Source: Desulfovibrio sp. MES5 (GTDB lineage Bacteria; Desulfobacterota; Desulfovibrionia; Desulfovibrionales; Desulfovibrionaceae). From it: a stretch of DNA of 64,000 nt. A program made the translations under genes and the position numbers. The notes below the pieces were generated by a model. The model was not told the origin of the DNA, made no database searches, and was given only the letters and a program-made list of their open reading frames with translations. This document shows positions 60,351 through 64,000 of the stretch, piece by piece; the first letter of the stretch is position 1; the number at the start of each line of letters is the position of its first letter. The stretch covers positions 1 through 64,000 of the forward strand of contig NZ_MJUZ01000049.1 of assembly GCF_002237645.1 (NCBI RefSeq), written 5' to 3'.

Positions 60351-61499
60351 TCAGGCGCTACGCAAAATTATCCTGGGAATCTCCGACGGCACGCCAAGCC
60401 GCACGGGAAATCCGTTCCATACCCCCGCTCCGGAGGTAACATACATTTTCAGCGCGTCAGCCGAGTACCGCCCATACAGATAGCCGCCGTTGAACTGCGC
60501 CACCAGGGCATTCATGCCCAGTATCTGGCCGCCGTGCGTATGGCCCGAAAGCTGCACATCAATGCCGTGAAGGGCGTTGGCCGGCGCGTTGGCGGGCCTG
60601 TGTTCCATAAGGATGCGCACCGCGTCTTGAGGCGCGCCCTGAAGCGCCACAGGCAGATCAGGCCCGGGCAAACCAAGGCGCTCTGCGGCCACATCCGTAA
60701 CACCGGCGAGAACCAGCGGCTGTTCCTGAATGTGCAGCACCGCATGCTGGTTCAGCAGCATACGCATACCCAGGGCGGGAAATGCCTTCATCCAGCCGGA
60801 AAAATCGCTGTAATACTCATGATTGCCCACAGAGCCCCAAATGCCGTAGCTCGCCCGCAGCCGCCGCAATGGAGCCACATCCGCAGCCCTGACTGTGGGG
60901 TTGCCGTCAACCATATCACCTGTGAACAGAACCAGATCCGGCTTCAGGGCATTGACGCGGTCCACCAGAGCATTCACCCAGGCGCTCTGCAAAAGCGGGC
61001 TTGCGTGCATATCGCTGATCTGCACGATGCTCAGCCCGTCCAGAGCCTTGGGGAGCCTCGGCACAACCAGTTCAATATTTCGCACCTCCGGCACGCCAAC
61101 GGCTTCACGCAGGCCCCAGAATGCCGTGCCTGCGGCAAGAGTCACCATTATGGCCTGCCGTCTGCCAGATGAAAAAGCGGGTTGCGGAGCGGCGGGCTTT
61201 GCGCCGCCACGGATTTTTCGCGCGAGCCACCCAATGATAAGAACCAGATCGCGCAAAAGTGTGAACACCAGCAACAGCACCAGCAAGAGAAAGCACCAAC
61301 CCTGCGCCAGCAGCAGAAAAGCGGGAATTTCAGGAGAAGCCAGCCCTCCGAAGACTACACGGTTGATAAAGTGTTGCTGTGTGATGAAAAGCAGCAGCAC
61401 GGCCAGCGCGATTTTGGTTTTCCAGCCTGCCCGCAGGGGCAGCAAAAGCCGGACCGCCAGATATAGGAAGACGATCCCGCCCGTCAAATGTATGAACAT
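60351..61499 (-). CDS. Membrane-anchored metallophosphoesterase (YkuE/YaeI-like)
   Basis: 382 residues from the ATG preceded by AGGA at 8 nt; a longer frame from 61850 has no ribosome site and runs through a repeat. Three to four N-terminal helices (FLYLAVRLLLPL, IALAVLLLFITQ, FLLLVLLLVFTLL) precede a calcineurin-type domain. Metal motifs: SDMHASP, FTGDMVDG, GNHEYYSD and LSGHTHGGQ. Relatives dephosphorylate lipid-linked substrates such as UDP-diacylglucosamine; the substrate here is not known. A small second helix group ends in an Arg/Lys-rich linker. Confidence 0.9.
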   Translation of the reverse strand: MFIHLTGGIVFLYLAVRLLLPLRAGWKTKIALAVLLLFITQQHFINRVVFGGLASPEIPAFLLLAQGWCFLLLVLLLVFTLLRDLVLIIGWLARKIRGGAKPAAPQPAFSSGRRQAIMVTLAAGTAFWGLREAVGVPEVRNIELVVPRLPKALDGLSIVQISDMHASPLLQSAWVNALVDRVNALKPDLVLFTGDMVDGNPTVRAADVAPLRRLRASYGIWGSVGNHEYYSDFSGWMKAFPALGMRMLLNQHAVLHIQEQPLVLAGVTDVAAERLGLPGPDLPVALQGAPQDAVRILMEHRPANAPANALHGIDVQLSGHTHGGQILGMNALVAQFNGGYLYGRYSADALKMYVTSGAGVWNGFPVRLGVPSEIPRIILRSA

Positions 61500-61519
61500 G
61501 CTTGATTTCCTGTATACTA

Positions 61520-61660
61520 GAGCATTTTGGCTTTGAAAAAGGTTGCATGCTCCAACGCTGCATGCGCGTGCAGCGCCCCACAACGTAACGTGGCTTCTGG
61601 CGAAAATCATATTTTTCGGCAGAATGGCGACTTTGAACGGCACGGCAGCAGCACGCGCCG
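61520..61660. repeat. Intergenic repeat family R2, internally deleted copy
   Basis: Begins 'agagcattttggctttgaaaa', continues through 'tgcatgcgcgtgcagcgcc' and 'acgtggcttctggcg' and ends 'tttttcggcagaatgg'. This matches the two ends of the 37.3 kb copy in the same orientation but skips its middle ~200 bp. Confidence 0.5.
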
Positions 61661-62109
61661 GGCAGATGGAGGCAATGGTGCCCGATGTCAGAAAATATTC
61701 ACGATTTTGCTTATGTCCATTGCGCCACATTTTTTGGGCAACGGCGCACCACTGCGCCTGCTGCCGGGGCTGCCGCAACCCCTCCGGCAGTGGAGGCGGC
61801 AGTGGACAACAGCCTGTTACTGTTACCCTTATACCATTGCGTATGCACAATCATACAATAAAATCTGACGCAAGGTTGTTACAAAAACAACGGGTGCTCC
61901 CGCGTACAGGCCCCTGTGCATATGGCAAAAGTATGGTTGGCACCATGGTCTGGTACGGATATGATGGTCTGAAATATCTGCTCTGCTTGCAGTGTCCTGC
62001 GCCAGCCCCGGCTACCGCAGGCAGCCTAGAGCAATTTCACCCTGAAATTCCTCCAGGTGCCGCCCCAGGCGGCATGACGGCAATCTCAACACTTTTCAGG
62101 AGAACCGTT
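61661..62109. other. Intergenic region upstream of the methyltransferase
   Basis: About 450 nt. Although open in one frame, it has no ribosome site or protein-like composition until 62110. A degenerate copy of the R2 closing motif (AGAGCAATTTCACCCTGAAA) is at 62031. The methyltransferase promoter should be here but was not identified. Confidence 0.35.
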
Positions 62110-63144
62110 ATGGGCTCAGCGCCTTTTGACCATCTTAGCCGAGAAATGACATCCTTCATGCGTTCCAGCGTTCTTGCTGCCTTGGCCGAACTTGATTTTG
62201 GCACAGTCATCCTCCAGAACGGCAACAGCCTCGACGTTGCCGAGCTTGCCCGGCTGTGCGCGTGCGATGAACGGGGCGCCGAGACCCTGCTGGATGCGCT
62301 TGCCGCTCTGGGCTATTTCGCCAAAACCGGAACTGGAGCCGCGGCCCGGTATTCCGTGGCAGAAGAATACAAAACCTATCTGGACAGCCGCCACCCATCA
62401 ACATTTATTCCAATGATGCGGCACATGGCTGGCTTGCAGCGCTCGTGGGCACGTCTTGCGTGGGCCGTGCGGGACGGCAAACCGCAGGACAAAATCCCCA
62501 GTATTCTCGGAGCGGAACAGGACAGGGTATCGTTCATTATGGCCATGAATTCCATAGCCGTCAGGCTGGTGGACAGCACGGTAGCTTCGCTGTTCAGTGC
62601 CGGGGTTCTGCCTGCCGCCAGCAAGGGGCTGCGGATTCTGGACATTGGCGGCGCATCCGGCACCTATACTGAAGCCTTTCTCAATAACTTGCCGGAGAGC
62701 ACCGCCACCATCATCGACCTGCCTGTCGCCATTGCACAGGCTAAAAACCGCTTCGGGGGCACGAGCCTCGAGTCGCGCGTCAGCCTGATAGAGTGCGACT
62801 TTACAAAGGACGCCCTGCCCTCTGGTTTCGATTTTGCCTGGATAAGCGCCATAATCCATCAGATGAACCGCGAAAAAAGCCGCATGCTCTACGCCAAAGC
62901 CCTGGATGCGCTGAAACCTGGCGGCATTGTGGCCGTTCGCGACTACGTAATGCGCCAAAACCGCACCTACCCGGTTGACGGCGCGCTTTTTGGCATCAAC
63001 ATGCTTGTGAACACACAGAACGGCATGGTCTACACCTATGAAGAAATCAGGGAAGACCTCGAGCTGGCAGGCTTCACCGAGATTGTCCACGCCGTTGACG
63101 TGCCCAGCATGTCCGCTGTAGTGACCGCGAAAAAACCCGGTTAG
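62110..63144 (+). CDS. Class I SAM-dependent O-methyltransferase family 2-like
   Basis: 344 residues from the ATG preceded by AGGAG. N-terminal winged-helix dimerisation domain (LDVAELARLCACDERGAETLLDALAALGYF). The SAM domain begins with LDIGGASGTYTEAFL (motif I) and continues with TIIDLPVAIAQAK, FDFAWISAIIHQMN and ALKPGGIVAVRDY. Relatives methylate small hydroxylated compounds or act in cofactor pathways (UbiE/HIOMT-like). Substrate unknown; no biosynthetic neighbours give a hint. Confidence 0.88.
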   Translation: MGSAPFDHLSREMTSFMRSSVLAALAELDFGTVILQNGNSLDVAELARLCACDERGAETLLDALAALGYFAKTGTGAAARYSVAEEYKTYLDSRHPSTFIPMMRHMAGLQRSWARLAWAVRDGKPQDKIPSILGAEQDRVSFIMAMNSIAVRLVDSTVASLFSAGVLPAASKGLRILDIGGASGTYTEAFLNNLPESTATIIDLPVAIAQAKNRFGGTSLESRVSLIECDFTKDALPSGFDFAWISAIIHQMNREKSRMLYAKALDALKPGGIVAVRDYVMRQNRTYPVDGALFGINMLVNTQNGMVYTYEEIREDLELAGFTEIVHAVDVPSMSAVVTAKKPG

Positions 63145-63164
63145 AGCTGGTTTCACTTTGGGCT

Positions 63165-63221
63165 GCGTTGTGGGGGAGGGATCCTTTTGTAAAAGGGTCC
63201 CTCCCCCACGCCCCCTAAAGC
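63165..63221. repeat. GC-rich palindromic terminator-like repeat R1, copy D
   Basis: TGTGGGGGAGGGATCCTTTT / AAAAGGGTCCCTCCCCCACG then CCCCCTAAAGC. Inverted relative to copies A and C; 21 nt after the methyltransferase stop. Confidence 0.7.
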
Positions 63222-63556
63222 ATTTTGCTTTTGAAACACTCCCTGTTTCAACCCATCATTCTGGCGGAAAACGTGGTTTGCGCCAGCCATCAGCAGGCTG
63301 CTCGCTCTATTAACCAATTGCTGTCTTTGCGGCAGTCGTTGGCGAGTCTACGAGCCTTACGAATGGCGACAGCGACTACACAGAACAAGACGTATAGTTA
63401 CTCATGCTGTCTTCAAGCGTAGCTTCCTGTGTCACAACGCTTGAAGCATCCGTAGCTTCCTTCGTCGCAACGGCCAAAGCTCGCCAGAATCCACGCCGCT
63501 TCGTGGCGGCTGCCGCCTTCGCGTCAGCAGAGCAATTTCAAAGTGAAATTGCTCTA
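63222..63556. repeat. Intergenic repeat family R2, copy 4 (full)
   Basis: Starts 'attttgcttttgaaacac', runs through 'gcgccagccatcagcaggctg', 'ttgcggcagtcgttggcgag', 'acgcttgaagcatccgtagc' and 'cagaatccacgccgcttcgtgg'. It ends with the perfect 12-bp stem AGAGCAATTTCA/TGAAATTGCTCT (63529-63555). No coding potential. Confidence 0.65.
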
Positions 63557-63744
63557 AAAGTTTTATTGTAGTTTAGTATGGGGCTGGCGGCTCTGTGCAG
63601 ACGCCCGCCGTCCAGACATCTGCACAGTTTGTCTACACGGCTGCGGCATGCGCGGCAAAACCGGATGTGCTGCGCAAAAATCTTTATAAACACTGTGTTA
63701 CCAATACCAAGGCCCGGAGAAATATGCTCCGGGCCTGTTTTTTT
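63557..63744 (+). ncRNA. Candidate small RNA or leader ending in a strong terminator
   Basis: Terminator at 63710-63744: AGGCCCGGAG-loop-CTCCGGGCCT then GTTTTTTT. No convincing gene ends just before it; frames through 63578-63700 lack ribosome sites. The region may be a small RNA, a leader of the gene at 63908, or the end of a decayed gene. Confidence 0.35.
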
Positions 63745-63907
63745 GCCGCTCTTTCCCCCTGCCCGCCCGAAATCAGGGCCATGGCGCGCAGCCAGAATAA
63801 AAATGATTTTTTTCTCAAATTATCATCCAGATGATGGAATCAAAACTTCACCCCGCCTAGCATGCGCAATCAAACGTATTTTGCGCACGTACAAGAAAGG
63901 GTGAGCT
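63745..63907 (+). promoter_or_regulatory. Upstream region of the partial gene at 63908
   Basis: Becomes AT-rich around 63795-63850, suggesting a promoter for the gene that starts at 63908. No precise site assigned. Confidence 0.3.
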
Positions 63908-64000
63908 ATGAATCAGGATTTTTGTGCATCACGACTGCCAGTATTTACCTACCTTTGTGAAAATGTTCGTAAATCTGGAAACACCCCCTGTAGGCCTTTG
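63908..64000 (+). CDS. Start of an unidentified gene, cut by the window end
   Basis: 31 codons open from an ATG preceded by AAAGGGTGAG. The visible N-terminus (MNQDFCASRLPVFTYLCENV) has no signal peptide and is not recognised. Confidence 0.4.
   Translation, partial: MNQDFCASRLPVFTYLCENVRKSGNTPCRPL

Noticed and set aside
61500-61850. N-terminal extension of the metallophosphoesterase to 499 residues
   Set aside because: It also crosses the R2 repeat on the other strand and lacks a ribosome site; the ATG at 61499 precedes the first membrane helix.
61543-62109. N-terminal extension of the methyltransferase to 533 residues
   Set aside because: The added part runs through an R2 repeat and has no protein-like pattern; the ATG at 62110 has a good AGGAG site and the fold starts there.

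Overview
The window looks like a chromosomal segment of a sulfate-reducing bacterium of the genus Desulfovibrio, probably close to D. desulfuricans. The evidence is gene content and order: a NADH-dehydrogenase-like complex with no NuoE, NuoF or NuoG, an isethionate-lyase-type glycyl radical enzyme, B12-dependent methionine synthase divergent from an RpoH-like sigma factor, a small c-type cytochrome, CarD next to Rho, and high-GC coding sequence. The species name is an inference; no rRNA gene is present.

Layout. 1-6850 holds ligA-dapB, uvrB, a small conserved hypothetical gene and aat on the minus strand, with one plus-strand gene. 6847-11820 is a compact minus-strand run radA-CYTH-clpS-clpA-aat linking DNA repair with N-end-rule proteolysis. 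11963-20824 is an accessory metabolic island. It has a glycyl radical enzyme whose active-site residues match isethionate sulfite-lyase, its radical-SAM activase, a PAS/sigma-54 activator and an EamA transporter on the minus strand. Divergent from these are a 42-codon ORF, an amidohydrolase-fold protein without its metal ligands and an MHS-type symporter. The shared intergenic region carries two well-formed -24/-12 promoters and three identical GCAAATTTGC palindromes.

21372-25939 (minus) has a zinc-ribbon membrane protein, hpt, a TlpA-like thioredoxin and metH preceded by a terminator-like attenuator. 26260-41911 (plus) is a long housekeeping block: rpoH-like sigma factor, TPR and LolB-like lipoproteins, rpiB, cysS, a BepA-like M48 protease, hslV, ispE, tRNA-Gln, prs, rplY, an alpha/beta hydrolase, pth, carD and rho. 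A monohaem cytochrome c and tRNA-Val follow. tRNA-Val abuts a truncated tyrosine recombinase and about 1.7 kb of decayed phage-like sequence.

45357-57038 is the nuo operon A-B-C-D-H-I-J-K, then an MrpD-like subunit, an 83-residue membrane protein, a NuoL-like subunit, M and N. It encodes four antiporter-like subunits instead of three and no NADH-input module, so the electron donor is probably not NADH. 57394-64000 has a methyl-accepting chemotaxis protein, a membrane-anchored metallophosphoesterase, a class-2 O-methyltransferase, repeats, a terminator with no visible gene and the start of an unidentified gene.

Two repeat families recur. One is a GC-rich palindromic terminator-like element (four copies, all at gene ends). 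The other is a longer intergenic element of about 200-390 bp (three copies plus one internally shortened copy) ending in a stem-loop or pseudo-palindromic motif.
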